Shown piece after piece: positions 42,831 to 50,392 of a stretch of DNA of 64,000 nucleotides. The DNA is from an uncultured Eubacteriales bacterium. Lineage in GTDB: Bacteria > Bacillota > Clostridia > Oscillospirales > Oscillospiraceae. Location of the stretch: NCBI GenBank assembly GCA_900540635.1, contig UQGU01000002.1:62001-126000 (forward strand), given 5' to 3'. Under the pieces are notes generated by a model. It worked only from the letters and a program-made list of their open reading frames with translations. It searched no databases and was not told the origin of the DNA. The first letter of the stretch is position 1. Each line of letters starts with the position of its first letter. The translations under genes were made by a program, and so were the position numbers.

Positions 42831-42869
42831 AACCACCGAACATGATTTGTTCGGTGGTTTTCCTTTTTC
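42831..42869 (+). terminator. Terminator of the tRNA unit
   Basis: A perfect 12-bp stem (42831-42842 with 42848-42859) with a 5-base loop, followed by a T-rich tract. Confidence 0.93.
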
Positions 42870-42939
42870 TTGCATTTTTTAGTATTTCTAAATTGAAAAA
42901 GTTTGATTTTTACCAACCGATATTTTTACTGTTTCGTGT

Positions 42940-42984
42940 TTTCCCTTATTTTTTCCCTTATTGAGCTGCACTTGTTTCCCTTAT
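42940..42984 (-). repeat. Three direct repeats at the 3' end of the integrase remnant (candidate arm-type sites)
   Basis: On the minus strand the 10-mer ATAAGGGAAA occurs at 42940-42949, 42952-42961 and 42975-42984. The copies are spaced 12 and 23 bases apart, close to one and two helical turns. They lie between the integrase gene end and the tRNA-Trp gene, where tyrosine integrases usually bind arm sites. Confidence 0.6.
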
Positions 42985-43623
42985 GGATTCGTAGAACTTC
43001 TGCATTCTTGTGGCACTGTCTCGCCGCATCTGCTCCGTTACGTGACTGTAGACATCCAGGGTGAACGCCGCTGTAGCGTGACCTAAATTTGCCTGTACTG
43101 TCTTGATGTCATCTCCGGCCTGCAATGAGCTGACTGCGAAGCTGTGACGCAGGTCGTGAAAGCGAGCCTCTGGGACACCTACACGCTGAGCAACCGCCTT
43201 GAAGTGTTTCACAACAGTACGCCTTACAAGATGTTTTCCAAAGGCATCAGTAGAAACAAGATTGTATGGATTGTCCCATGCTTCACCGGCTTCGGCACTT
43301 GCAAACCTTTGATTGCGCCACTCTTGCTGCAGCGCTTCCATTACGATGGAGGCCGGTGTGATCGTTCTTCCTTTGCCGCTTTTCGGAGTGCAAAAGAAGT
43401 ATTCACCGTCCTTACACTGAAGCTGCTGCTTCACAAAGATAACGCCTTTTTTGAAATCCACATTTTCCCAGGATAGTCCCAGCAGCTCGCCTTGCCGCAT
43501 TCCCGTAAAGATCGCCACTGTGAACAGATTGCAATAGCTGTCCTGGTTCGCTTCTTTTAGGAATAGTGCTATCTCATTAGGCTCCAAAGGTTTGATCTCT
43601 GGCTTCTGTACTTTTGGGAGCAC
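42958..43623 (-). pseudogene. Tyrosine site-specific integrase, N-terminally truncated
   Basis: The 221 readable residues are the catalytic half of a phage/ICE-type integrase. All active-site residues remain: Arg in TGMRQGELLGL, the HxxR box in FHDLRHSFA, His in ANLGHATAA and the Tyr nucleophile in TLDVYSHVTEQM. The arm-binding and core-binding N-terminal domains (normally about 150-180 residues) are missing. An in-frame TAA stands six codons before GTG 43623 and no ribosome binding site is seen, so I read it as a deletion remnant. It points towards the tRNA genes, as integrases at tRNA sites usually do. The region is visibly more AT-rich than its flanks. Confidence 0.82.
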
Positions 43624-43784
43624 ACGGGCTGCTGTTATTTACTGTAAGAGGCAGATATCGATTATACCAGTGGATATCGTGGAATATCGCGTATTCTGTA
43701 TTCAAACGACGGGCTAATTTTTGTAACATACGATCATTATCAAACTTTTTCAGAAATTGTGTAAACGTGTAAAGAGGTGTGAAA

Positions 43785-44096
43785 ATGGACGATTATGCAT
43801 ATACATTGGTAACAGATAATCCCATTGTTGTTGACTTTTCTGGATGCAAATATCTGGATGATCTACATGAACGCATCCGAAAAAGTTTCGGATTTCCAGC
43901 GTGCTGCGGAAAAAACCGGGATGCAGTTTGGGATTGCATCGATGGATACTTTGATGTGAATGAGAGCAGGACAATTCAGATCAGGGGCTTCCAGTCGATG
44001 CCAAATGAATTACAGGAATACTGTAAACCAATGTGGGGTATCTTTTCCGATTTACAGAAAGAATGCAGAAACATTATTGTGTGTCGTGAATCGTAA
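43785..44096 (+). CDS. Barstar-family ribonuclease inhibitor (orphan)
   Basis: A 103-residue protein of the barstar superfamily. Barstar's conserved features are visible: IVVDFSGCKYLDDLHERIRKS followed by FGFPACCGKNRDAVWDCIDGYF, equivalent to the helix and loop that plug the barnase active site, and a C-terminal FSDLQKECRNIIVCRES. Family members neutralise barnase-type RNases, often as immunity proteins of polymorphic toxins. No RNase or secreted toxin gene is next to it. ATG 43785 follows AAAGAGG by seven bases; GTG 43779 is the alternative. No convincing promoter is visible in the 160 bases upstream. It lies next to the integrase remnant, in the same AT-rich patch. Confidence 0.85.
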   Translation: MDDYAYTLVTDNPIVVDFSGCKYLDDLHERIRKSFGFPACCGKNRDAVWDCIDGYFDVNESRTIQIRGFQSMPNELQEYCKPMWGIFSDLQKECRNIIVCRES

Positions 44097-44210
44097 AAAA
44101 GCTGAGCGCCCTGAGTTTAGCCTGCTGTATCTGCTGTGCGGCGCTTCGATGTTGACGATCATACTGAGCGTGCGTTTCAGGATTTTTCATAGCAGTTTAA
44201 TTCTAGCGCA

Positions 44211-44257
44211 AAAAACCACATCGGCCAACCCTTTTTGGGGATGGCGATGTGGTTTTT
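44211..44257. terminator. Bidirectional terminator
   Basis: A 13-bp stem (44211-44223 with 44245-44257) has A and T tracts on both sides, so it can end both the barstar transcript and the convergent Cys-rich gene. It marks the right edge of the AT-rich patch. Confidence 0.85.
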
Positions 44258-44293
44258 TCTTTGGGGCGCATTTTGCAACGCGCCCGGCGCGGG

Positions 44294-45124
44294 TTATTTG
44301 CTACAGCAGCCGTTATCGGGCTGGCATCTGGGCTTGCAGTCGCAGCCCTTGGGGGTGAACTGGGCGGCAGGGAAGGGGATGCGGCTGAACAGCTCGCAGG
44401 GGTCTTCCGCGCAGCCCGGAGAGTCGCAGCACTCCTTGGTGGGGATGCTGTAGTCCATAACGGGTACGATGAGCTGTGCGTCCCGTTCCAGCCGGACGAT
44501 GGAGAACTGTCCCAGGGTCACATAGAGCCGTCTGCGGTCTCCCTGCAGCACCAGGTCCTCATCGAACATGGTCTTCACCCAGTCCGGCATCTGCATAGGA
44601 CAGTCCCGCCCCCCGCACTCACAGGCTTCCCGAACCCGAGAGCTGAGCACCATAGGATCGAGCGCTTCCACCACAGCCGTTGGTCGGTTGGCCAGGTTTC
44701 GGGTGATGGCGTCTGCCGTGCAGGGGCGCAGGTCGCTGCGGTAGATGTGGGCGCAGCTTTCTTCACCGCAGAGGACGACCCGCTTGGTAAAGACGGCCAG
44801 GCCGCAGAGTGTTGCCGGGCGGTTGGCGCCGATGATGGTATCGGCCAGGATGCGGTAGTAGAAGGTGATGTCTACGCAGTAATGATTCCGGTCGAAGGTC
44901 ACGGGCTCCACATCTATGTAGGTGCTTAGGAGCTCGGCGCAGCGGACACGGGTGTTTGCGGAGCTGTCCAGAGCCCGCTGGGAGCCCGCAGTCAGGTAAA
45001 CGGGCAGGTCCTCGATACAGTCTTTGTCCCGACAGGAGTCGGTGATCTTCCGGGTGTGAATGGACATTGCCTGCCGCAGCTCATTGGGATTGCAGCGCAG
45101 GGTATCGGTGCATTGATCGGCCAT
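44294..45124 (-). CDS. Cysteine-rich conserved protein of unknown function
   Basis: A 276-residue protein with no signal peptide or membrane segment. It has about 25 cysteines, several in CxC or CC patterns, in the N-terminal (CTDTLRC, CRDKDC), middle (CECGGRDC) and C-terminal parts (the last 20 residues hold CDCKPRC and GCC). The phrases VRCAELLSTYIDVEPVTF, YCVDITFYYRILAD and LYVTLGQFSIVRLERDAQL recall a family I have seen in gut Clostridia without an assigned function. ATG 45124 follows AGGAGGG; a longer reading to 45349 overlaps the acyltransferase gene and is rejected. A hairpin (45133-45137 with 45143-45147) covers the ribosome binding site, and a second (45151-45157 with 45162-45168) lies upstream. 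A spore-associated or metal-binding role is speculative. Confidence 0.75.
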   Translation of the reverse strand: MADQCTDTLRCNPNELRQAMSIHTRKITDSCRDKDCIEDLPVYLTAGSQRALDSSANTRVRCAELLSTYIDVEPVTFDRNHYCVDITFYYRILADTIIGANRPATLCGLAVFTKRVVLCGEESCAHIYRSDLRPCTADAITRNLANRPTAVVEALDPMVLSSRVREACECGGRDCPMQMPDWVKTMFDEDLVLQGDRRRLYVTLGQFSIVRLERDAQLIVPVMDYSIPTKECCDSPGCAEDPCELFSRIPFPAAQFTPKGCDCKPRCQPDNGCCSK

Positions 45125-45231
45125 GAAATTCCCTCCTGAAAGAGGAGACCCCGATTTGTGAAAATCGGAGCCTCCGTAATTTTTTCTCTCAGGACAGTGT
45201 ATGCATTGAGCCGGAATTGGTGTTATTGGAA

Positions 45232-46308
45232 TCACTGGTAAAGCGTTTGCAGCCATTGAAAATGAGGCTGCTGAGACAGTTTCAGGATCAAAAGGCTGAT
45301 TCCCAAGGATAGGGCAAGGGTCAGTGGAAAACGTGCCGCTGCGTTGCATGCAGGCGACATGTGATCGGCGATGGGGAGAACGAAAATCTTATTCACCGCG
45401 ATATGGGTCAGGTACAGCAGCAGAGAGAGCTTGCGCATTGTCCGGTAACAGGGGCGGCTTTTGGGGGAGAGTTGCATCAGAAACACCAGCGCCAGGTAGG
45501 CCGCAGGCAGGAGAAACAGATACATATCTGTTCCCGGGGCTTCGCCCTTACTCCGGGTAAAGGAAACCTCCAGATACAGCAGAACCATGGAGATTAAGAA
45601 ACCGACACCGGAACGACGCTTTGACAGCTTCGAGGGATGGTAGGCAAGATACATTCCCATGGCGACATATGGGAAGCCAAAGAAAAGACCGTTTCGAGTG
45701 GTGGTAAATACCTTTTCATAGAGGCGCAGAGCGGAGAAGAGGGGTGTGCCTTCCAGTGGGCGGAGCAGGAAGAACCAGCTCTGGCCCAAAAGCCCTACGC
45801 AGTAGAGGAGACCGGACAGGCCGAAAATTCCCTCCGGGCGAACGCCCTTGTATAGCAGCCAGCCAACCAGCGCTGCGGCGGCGGCCAACGCCGGCAAATA
45901 CCATAGGTGCGCATAGCTCCCTGTGAGCAAAAAGTTGCTCAGAAAGCCGACGAAACCTTCCGGCAGATTTTTCCCGCTTTCCCTGGCTTCGCGGATGATC
46001 CAGGGCAGATAGAGAATCGTCCAGAGGACATACAGCCGCAGAATGCGCAGGACATAGGCCTTGCTGGGGGCGGCGGAAAAGGGCTGGGAGGCTGTTTTTC
46101 GGAACAGGAAGAAGCCGGCGGAGAGAAGGAAAAAGGGCACAGCAATTCTGCCCAGGTAGGAACGGAAGAAGCTGTTTACAGCCTGCGCCAAAGGGGATAC
46201 GGCGGCGTTGCCAAGAGGTGGAAAATGAATGGTGACAATCAAAATAGCGCAGAAAAACTTCGCAGCATCAATGGCATTGTATTGTCTGGATGTTTGAGCT
46301 GTCTTCAT
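45232..46308 (-). CDS. Acyltransferase family 3 membrane protein
   Basis: A 358-residue integral membrane protein with about ten helices. The start NAIDAAKFFCAILIVTIHF followed by LGRIAVPFFLLSAGFFLF is the family signature, including the conserved His and the RIAVPFF motif. Members O-acetylate or otherwise acylate surface polysaccharides and cell-wall sugars. It ends 10 bases after galM on the same strand, so the two are probably one transcript. The polysaccharide operon is 18 kb away, so a link to it is only possible. The following Cys-rich gene lies 107 bases downstream. Confidence 0.88.
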   Translation of the reverse strand: MKTAQTSRQYNAIDAAKFFCAILIVTIHFPPLGNAAVSPLAQAVNSFFRSYLGRIAVPFFLLSAGFFLFRKTASQPFSAAPSKAYVLRILRLYVLWTILYLPWIIREARESGKNLPEGFVGFLSNFLLTGSYAHLWYLPALAAAAALVGWLLYKGVRPEGIFGLSGLLYCVGLLGQSWFFLLRPLEGTPLFSALRLYEKVFTTTRNGLFFGFPYVAMGMYLAYHPSKLSKRRSGVGFLISMVLLYLEVSFTRSKGEAPGTDMYLFLLPAAYLALVFLMQLSPKSRPCYRTMRKLSLLLYLTHIAVNKIFVLPIADHMSPACNAAARFPLTLALSLGISLLILKLSQQPHFQWLQTLYQ

Positions 46309-46318
46309 AGCGGCCCTT

Positions 46319-47338
46319 TTATTTCCAGGAAAAGCGGTATACGGTCTCGCTTACATAGCGCTTCCCTGCGGGGACAATAGGCTTTTTCCACTGGGGCTTG
46401 TTCAGAGCATCGGGGTAGAACTGGGTTTCCAGGGCAATGCCGCTGTGCTTGCCGTAATGAACGCCGCCCTTGCCGGTCTGGTCCAGATAATTGCCGGAGT
46501 AGAGCTGAACGCCGGGGCAGTCGGTATAGACGGACATACTGCGGCCGGATTCCGGGTCCGTCAGGGTGGCGCAGGGGTTGCAGATGACCTCAAAATTGTG
46601 GTCGTAGCCCCCCTGCAGGTGCAGGGGCTCGTAGTCAGCGTCCAGGTCCCGGGAGATGGGCTTGGGAACCCGGAAATCCATGGGCGTGTCTGCTACCGGG
46701 CACTCTTCTCCGGTTGGGATGTTCTGCGCATCGTCGGGGCAGAAGTGCCGGGCGGGCATGGACAGAACCTGATGGACAGCCTTTTCGGGATGCTCCTGAC
46801 CGGCCAGATTGAAATAGCTGTGGTTGGTCATATTGAAGACGGTCTCCCGGTCGCTGCGGCCTTCATAGCAGATGTGCAGGCCTCCCTCTCCGTCCAGACG
46901 GTAGGTCACCCGGATATGGGCAGTGCCCGGGAAGCCCTGGTCGCCGTCGGGGCTTTCCAGGGTAAGCGTGACGGAATCCTGCTCCAGATTTGCCAGGGTC
47001 CACAGCCGCACATTGTAGGGGTGGGGGCCGGAGTGGAGGTTGTTCTCTCCCTCGTTGGGGGTCAGAACACAGATTTTTCCGTCCAGCGGGAAGCGGGAGC
47101 CGGCAATTCGGTTGGCATTGCGGCCCACGGTGGCCCCCAGAAAGCCATCATTGTCCACATAGGCCTGGGCATCGTCATAGCCCAGAACCACGTCCTGAAC
47201 CGTGCCGGAGGCATCCGGGACCCACAGCTGCACCAGGGTGGCACCCAGGTTTGTGATTTTGGCGGTGAGACCGCCGTTTTGGATGGTATACAGGCAGGCT
47301 TCCTCGCCGCTGTGCAGATTGCTGAATTTCTTTTCCAT
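46319..47338 (-). CDS. galM: Aldose 1-epimerase (galactose mutarotase)
   Basis: A 339-residue mutarotase that interconverts the alpha and beta anomers of galactose or glucose. The substrate-binding arginine region is GATVGRNANRIAGSRF, the catalytic histidine is in FNMTNHSYFNLAG, and the catalytic glutamate is in GIALETQFYPDALN. AAAGGAG lies before ATG 47338. A promoter is seen at 47402-47430. No other Leloir genes are adjacent. The acyltransferase gene follows in the same orientation. It is the usual cytoplasmic length and has no signal peptide. Confidence 0.95.
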   Translation of the reverse strand: MEKKFSNLHSGEEACLYTIQNGGLTAKITNLGATLVQLWVPDASGTVQDVVLGYDDAQAYVDNDGFLGATVGRNANRIAGSRFPLDGKICVLTPNEGENNLHSGPHPYNVRLWTLANLEQDSVTLTLESPDGDQGFPGTAHIRVTYRLDGEGGLHICYEGRSDRETVFNMTNHSYFNLAGQEHPEKAVHQVLSMPARHFCPDDAQNIPTGEECPVADTPMDFRVPKPISRDLDADYEPLHLQGGYDHNFEVICNPCATLTDPESGRSMSVYTDCPGVQLYSGNYLDQTGKGGVHYGKHSGIALETQFYPDALNKPQWKKPIVPAGKRYVSETVYRFSWK

Positions 47339-47401
47339 GAAAATGCTCCTTTTTACTTTCTGCCGGGAACAGTCGGAATTATGTTAAGACCATGCAACTT
47401 C

Positions 47402-47430
47402 ATTGTACTATATTCTTTTCGGAATTACAA
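47402..47430 (-). promoter_or_regulatory. Promoter of galM
   Basis: On the minus strand TTGTAA (47430-47425), 17 bases and TACAAT (47407-47402), about 64 bases before the start codon. Confidence 0.65.
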
Positions 47431-47532
47431 TGCTTTCTTTTGACCGGATGGACAATTTGGGAACATTCCGGTGGAAATTGCGTTTTGGGGGCATCCGGTT
47501 GACTTCCGAATTATTCCTCGTCAAAAGCGCAA

Positions 47533-47580
47533 CCACAACATTTAGTGGTCGGCGCTTGACAAAACCACAATATGTAGTAT
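47533..47580 (+). promoter_or_regulatory. Pair of candidate NrdR boxes
   Basis: Two related 16-base imperfect palindromes, CCACAACATTTAGTGG (47533-47548) and CCACAATATGTAGTAT (47565-47580), are 32 bases apart, or three helical turns. They match the NrdR consensus ACACWATATATWGTGT at about 12 and 13 of 16 positions. The second overlaps the spacer and -10 box of the nrdD promoter, a typical repressor layout. Confidence 0.78.
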
Positions 47581-47583
47581 AAT
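47556..47583 (+). promoter_or_regulatory. Promoter of nrdD
   Basis: Consensus TTGACA (47556-47561), 16 bases, TATAAT (47578-47583), embedded between and over the two candidate NrdR boxes. Confidence 0.85.
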
Positions 47584-47621
47584 GAGGCAGCGAAGAGAAA
47601 AAACACAAGGAGGACCGCACG

Positions 47622-49844
47622 ATGAAAATCATCAAGCGAAACGGCACAGAAGTCGTTTTTGATATTGAAAAAATCAATAAGGCTATTTCCAAGGCCAACA
47701 ATGCCGTTGAGGAAAAAGTGCGCCTGACGCCTGTTCAGATCAGCCGCATTGCCGAGAGCGTCACCGTTTCCTGCGAGGAAATGGGCCGCAGCCCTTCCGT
47801 TGAAGAGATCCAGGACCTGGTGGAGAAGTCCATCATGGCCCACGGTGCTTTTGAGGTGGCGAAAGAGTATATCACTTACCGCTATACCCGGAACCTGGCC
47901 CGCCAGTCCAACACCACAGACGACCGCATCCTGAGCCTCATCGAGTGCAACAACGAAGAGGTCAAGCAGGAGAACGCCAACAAGAACCCCACCATCAATG
48001 CCGTACAGCGGGACTATATGGCAGGCGAGGTGTCCAAAGATATCACCAGCCGCATTCTGCTGCCCCGGGAGATCGTGGCGGCCCATGAGGCGGGCATCAT
48101 CCATTTCCATGACTCCGATTACTATGCCCAGCATATGCACAATTGCGACCTGGTGAACCTGGACGATATGCTCCAGAACGGCACTGTTATTTCCGGCACC
48201 CTCATTGAGAAGCCCCATTCCTTCTCCACTGCCTGCAACATTGCCACCCAGATCATTGCCCAGGTGGCCTCCAATCAGTACGGCGGCCAGTCCATCTCCC
48301 TGACCCATCTGGCCCCCTTTGTCCAGATCAGCCGGGAGAAGATCCGCCGCAGCGTGGAAAAGGAAATGAAGGAATTCGGGGTTGCGCCCAGCGAAGAGGC
48401 CATCTCCAAGGTGGTGGAGGATCGGCTCCGTGACGAGGTCCGCCGCGGTGTCCAGACCATCCAGTACCAGGTGGTTACTCTGATGACCACCAACGGCCAG
48501 GCTCCCTTCATTACGGTCTTCATGTACCTGAACGAGGCGCGGAACGAGCAGGAGAAGAAGGACCTGGCCATGATCATCGAGGAGACCCTGCGCCAGCGCT
48601 ATGAAGGCGTGAAGAACGAAAAGGGCGTGTGGATCACCCCGGCCTTCCCCAAGCTGATCTATGTGCTGGAAGAGGACAACATCCGGGAGGATACCCCTTA
48701 TTGGTACCTGACCCGTCTGGCTGCCGAGTGCACCGCCAAGCGGATGGTGCCCGACTATATCAGCGAGAAGAAGATGCGGGAGTACAAGCTCTCCAAGGGT
48801 GAGACCCCGGGCAACGGAGATGTGTACACCTGCATGGGCTGCCGCAGCTTCCTGACCCCGGACCGGTCCGGCAACGGCTGGGACAATGTGGCGGGGGCCA
48901 AGAACTATGAGCCGGGCAAGCCCAAGTATTACGGCCGGTTCAACCAGGGCGTTGTCACCATCAATCTGGTGGATGCGGCCCTGTCCTCCGGCAGAGATGT
49001 GGCCAAATTCTGGGAAATCTTCGAAGAGCGTCTGGAGCTGTGCCACAAGGCGCTGCGGTGCCGTCATGAGCGGCTGAAAGGCACCCTGTCCGATGCGGCC
49101 CCCATCCTGTGGCAGTATGGCGCTCTGGCCAGACTGCAAAAGGGAGAACCTATTGACAAGCTGCTCTATGGCGGTTATTCCACCATCTCTCTGGGCTATG
49201 CGGGACTGTATGAATGCGTCAAGTACATGACCGGCAAGTCCCACACGGATGCCGAGGCAAAGCCTTTCGCCCTGTCCGTCATGCAGAAGATGAATGACAA
49301 GTGTGCCCAGTGGAAGGCGGCAGAGAACATCGACTATTCTCTGTACGGCACCCCTCTGGAATCCACCACCTATAAGTTCGCCAAGTGCCTGCAAAAGCGC
49401 TTCGGCATGGTTCCCGGTATTACGGACAAGAGCTATATTACGAATTCCTACCATGTCCATGTGTCCGAGCCCATCGATGCCTTTACCAAGCTGCGCTTTG
49501 AGGCCGAGTTCCAGCAGCTGTCTCCCGGCGGTGCCATCAGCTATGTGGAAGTGCCCAATATGCAGAACAACATCGATGCCGTCTTGGAGGTCATGCAGTT
49601 CATCTATGACAACATCATGTATGCTGAGCTGAACACCAAGTCCGATTATTGCCAGGTCTGCGGCTACGACGGCGAGATCGAGATCAAAGAGGATGACCAC
49701 AAGCTGGTCTGGGTCTGCCCCCAGTGCGGCAACCGGGACCAGAACAAGATGAATGTAGCCCGCCGGACCTGCGGCTACATCGGCACCCAGTTCTGGAACC
49801 AGGGAAGAACCCAGGAGATCAAGGACAGGGTCCTGCATCTGTAA
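47622..49844 (+). CDS. nrdD: Anaerobic (class III) ribonucleoside-triphosphate reductase
   Basis: A 740-residue glycyl-radical reductase that makes deoxyribonucleotides without oxygen, using formate. The N-terminal ATP cone (1-95) starts KIIKRNGTEVVFDIEKINKA. The catalytic barrel includes HMHNCDLVNLDDMLQNG, and a late TCMGCRS carries the active-site thiyl cysteine. Near the end are two CxxC pairs for structural zinc (CQVCG and CPQCG, about residues 677 and 698) and the glycyl radical loop RRTCGYIGTQFWNQGR. AAGGAGG precedes ATG 47622. The activase gene nrdG, usually next door, is not downstream here; a terminator follows at once. Confidence 0.97.
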   Translation: MKIIKRNGTEVVFDIEKINKAISKANNAVEEKVRLTPVQISRIAESVTVSCEEMGRSPSVEEIQDLVEKSIMAHGAFEVAKEYITYRYTRNLARQSNTTDDRILSLIECNNEEVKQENANKNPTINAVQRDYMAGEVSKDITSRILLPREIVAAHEAGIIHFHDSDYYAQHMHNCDLVNLDDMLQNGTVISGTLIEKPHSFSTACNIATQIIAQVASNQYGGQSISLTHLAPFVQISREKIRRSVEKEMKEFGVAPSEEAISKVVEDRLRDEVRRGVQTIQYQVVTLMTTNGQAPFITVFMYLNEARNEQEKKDLAMIIEETLRQRYEGVKNEKGVWITPAFPKLIYVLEEDNIREDTPYWYLTRLAAECTAKRMVPDYISEKKMREYKLSKGETPGNGDVYTCMGCRSFLTPDRSGNGWDNVAGAKNYEPGKPKYYGRFNQGVVTINLVDAALSSGRDVAKFWEIFEERLELCHKALRCRHERLKGTLSDAAPILWQYGALARLQKGEPIDKLLYGGYSTISLGYAGLYECVKYMTGKSHTDAEAKPFALSVMQKMNDKCAQWKAAENIDYSLYGTPLESTTYKFAKCLQKRFGMVPGITDKSYITNSYHVHVSEPIDAFTKLRFEAEFQQLSPGGAISYVEVPNMQNNIDAVLEVMQFIYDNIMYAELNTKSDYCQVCGYDGEIEIKEDDHKLVWVCPQCGNRDQNKMNVARRTCGYIGTQFWNQGRTQEIKDRVLHL

Positions 49845-49850
49845 AATTTT

Positions 49851-49884
49851 ACGGAGCGGCAAACTGTGCCGCTCCGTACTTTTA
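49851..49884 (+). terminator. Terminator of nrdD
   Basis: A perfect 11-bp stem (49851-49861 with 49867-49877) with a 5-base loop and a short T tract directly after the nrdD stop. Confidence 0.9.
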
Positions 49885-49893
49885 TACACTTTG

Positions 49894-49927
49894 GTTAGTT
49901 GACGCTAACTTTAAAAGATGCTATAAT
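49894..49927 (+). promoter_or_regulatory. Promoter with overlapping GTTAG-N6-CTAAC palindrome
   Basis: TTGACG (49899-49904), 17 bases, TATAAT (49922-49927) with TGC before the -10 box. A palindrome GTTAG/CTAAC (49894-49909) covers the -35 box and could be an operator. Its half-sites resemble those of DtxR-family metal regulators. Confidence 0.65.
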
Positions 49928-49951
49928 GCGGTAAGAAAGGTGGAATGCAAT

Positions 49952-50209
49952 ATGGTGAAAACCGTTGTAAATGTAGACGGCATGATGTGCGGAATGTGCG
50001 AAAGCCACATTAACGATGCCATTCGCCAGGCTATGCAGGTGAAGAAGGTGACCTCCTCCCACAGTAAGGGGGAGACGGAGATCCTCAGTGAGGATGCTTT
50101 GGATGAGGCCGCCGTGCGGGCTGCCATTGAAAAGACCGGCTATACGGTAAAGGGGATCCGGTCCGAGCCCTATGAGAAGAAGGGTTTCTCTCTGTTTCAC
50201 CGGAAGTAA
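49952..50209 (+). CDS. Small heavy-metal-associated (HMA) domain protein
   Basis: An 85-residue single-domain protein with the HMA metal site GMMCGMCESHINDAI (GMxCxxC) at residues about 10-24 and a ferredoxin-like beta-alpha-beta pattern after it (VRAAIEKTGYTVKGI). Such proteins carry Cu(I) or other soft metals to P-type ATPases. No transporter gene is adjacent, so it stands alone. ATG 49952 lies eight bases after AAAGGTGG. Its promoter carries a palindrome, so metal-responsive control is plausible. The C-terminus has a short basic tail (GFSLFHRK). A structured repeat follows its stop by 17 bases. Confidence 0.85.
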   Translation: MVKTVVNVDGMMCGMCESHINDAIRQAMQVKKVTSSHSKGETEILSEDALDEAAVRAAIEKTGYTVKGIRSEPYEKKGFSLFHRK

Positions 50210-50226
50210 GGGGCCGGGATTTCCTA

Positions 50227-50286
50227 TGGGGCCGTTAAGAAGGCGTGTCATTGCAAACCAGTGACGACGACTTTTTAACGGCCCCA
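50227..50286. repeat. Intergenic inverted-repeat element, copy 2 (short form), also a terminator
   Basis: A perfect 12-bp stem (50227-50238 with 50275-50286) is followed by a T tract. Its left part, from CCTATGGGG through GTGTCATTG to GTGAC (50224-50264), matches the left end of the element at 7364, allowing about eight differences. It lies 17 bases after the HMA gene stop. Confidence 0.75.
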
Positions 50287-50292
50287 TTTTTC

Positions 50293-50320
50293 TTGCGTCT
50301 TTTTCAAAATTTGTTATACT
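50293..50320 (+). promoter_or_regulatory. Promoter of the sigma/anti-sigma pair
   Basis: TTGCGT (50293-50298), 16 bases, TATACT (50315-50320) with TGT before the -10 box. Confidence 0.6.
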
Positions 50321-50392
50321 AAGGAAAAACCATCCGGGTGTTTTCTGCGACTGTATAGGTGAAGGGCCCAAAAGAAACAAGGAGGGATGCAC

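Noticed and set aside
43577..43784. Open minus-strand frame (about 68 codons) upstream of and overlapping the integrase remnant
   Set aside because: I considered it as the lost N-terminal part of the integrase shifted in frame. The residues do not resemble an integrase core-binding domain and there is no start signal.
44097..44293. Second copy of the tRNA-Trp 3' end (attachment site) at the right edge of the AT-rich patch
   Set aside because: I looked for a repeat of the T-arm and acceptor sequence and saw none by eye.
47511..49889. 792-codon minus-strand frame opposite nrdD
   Set aside because: It is a shadow of nrdD codon bias; the nrdD motifs, promoter and terminator all support the plus strand.
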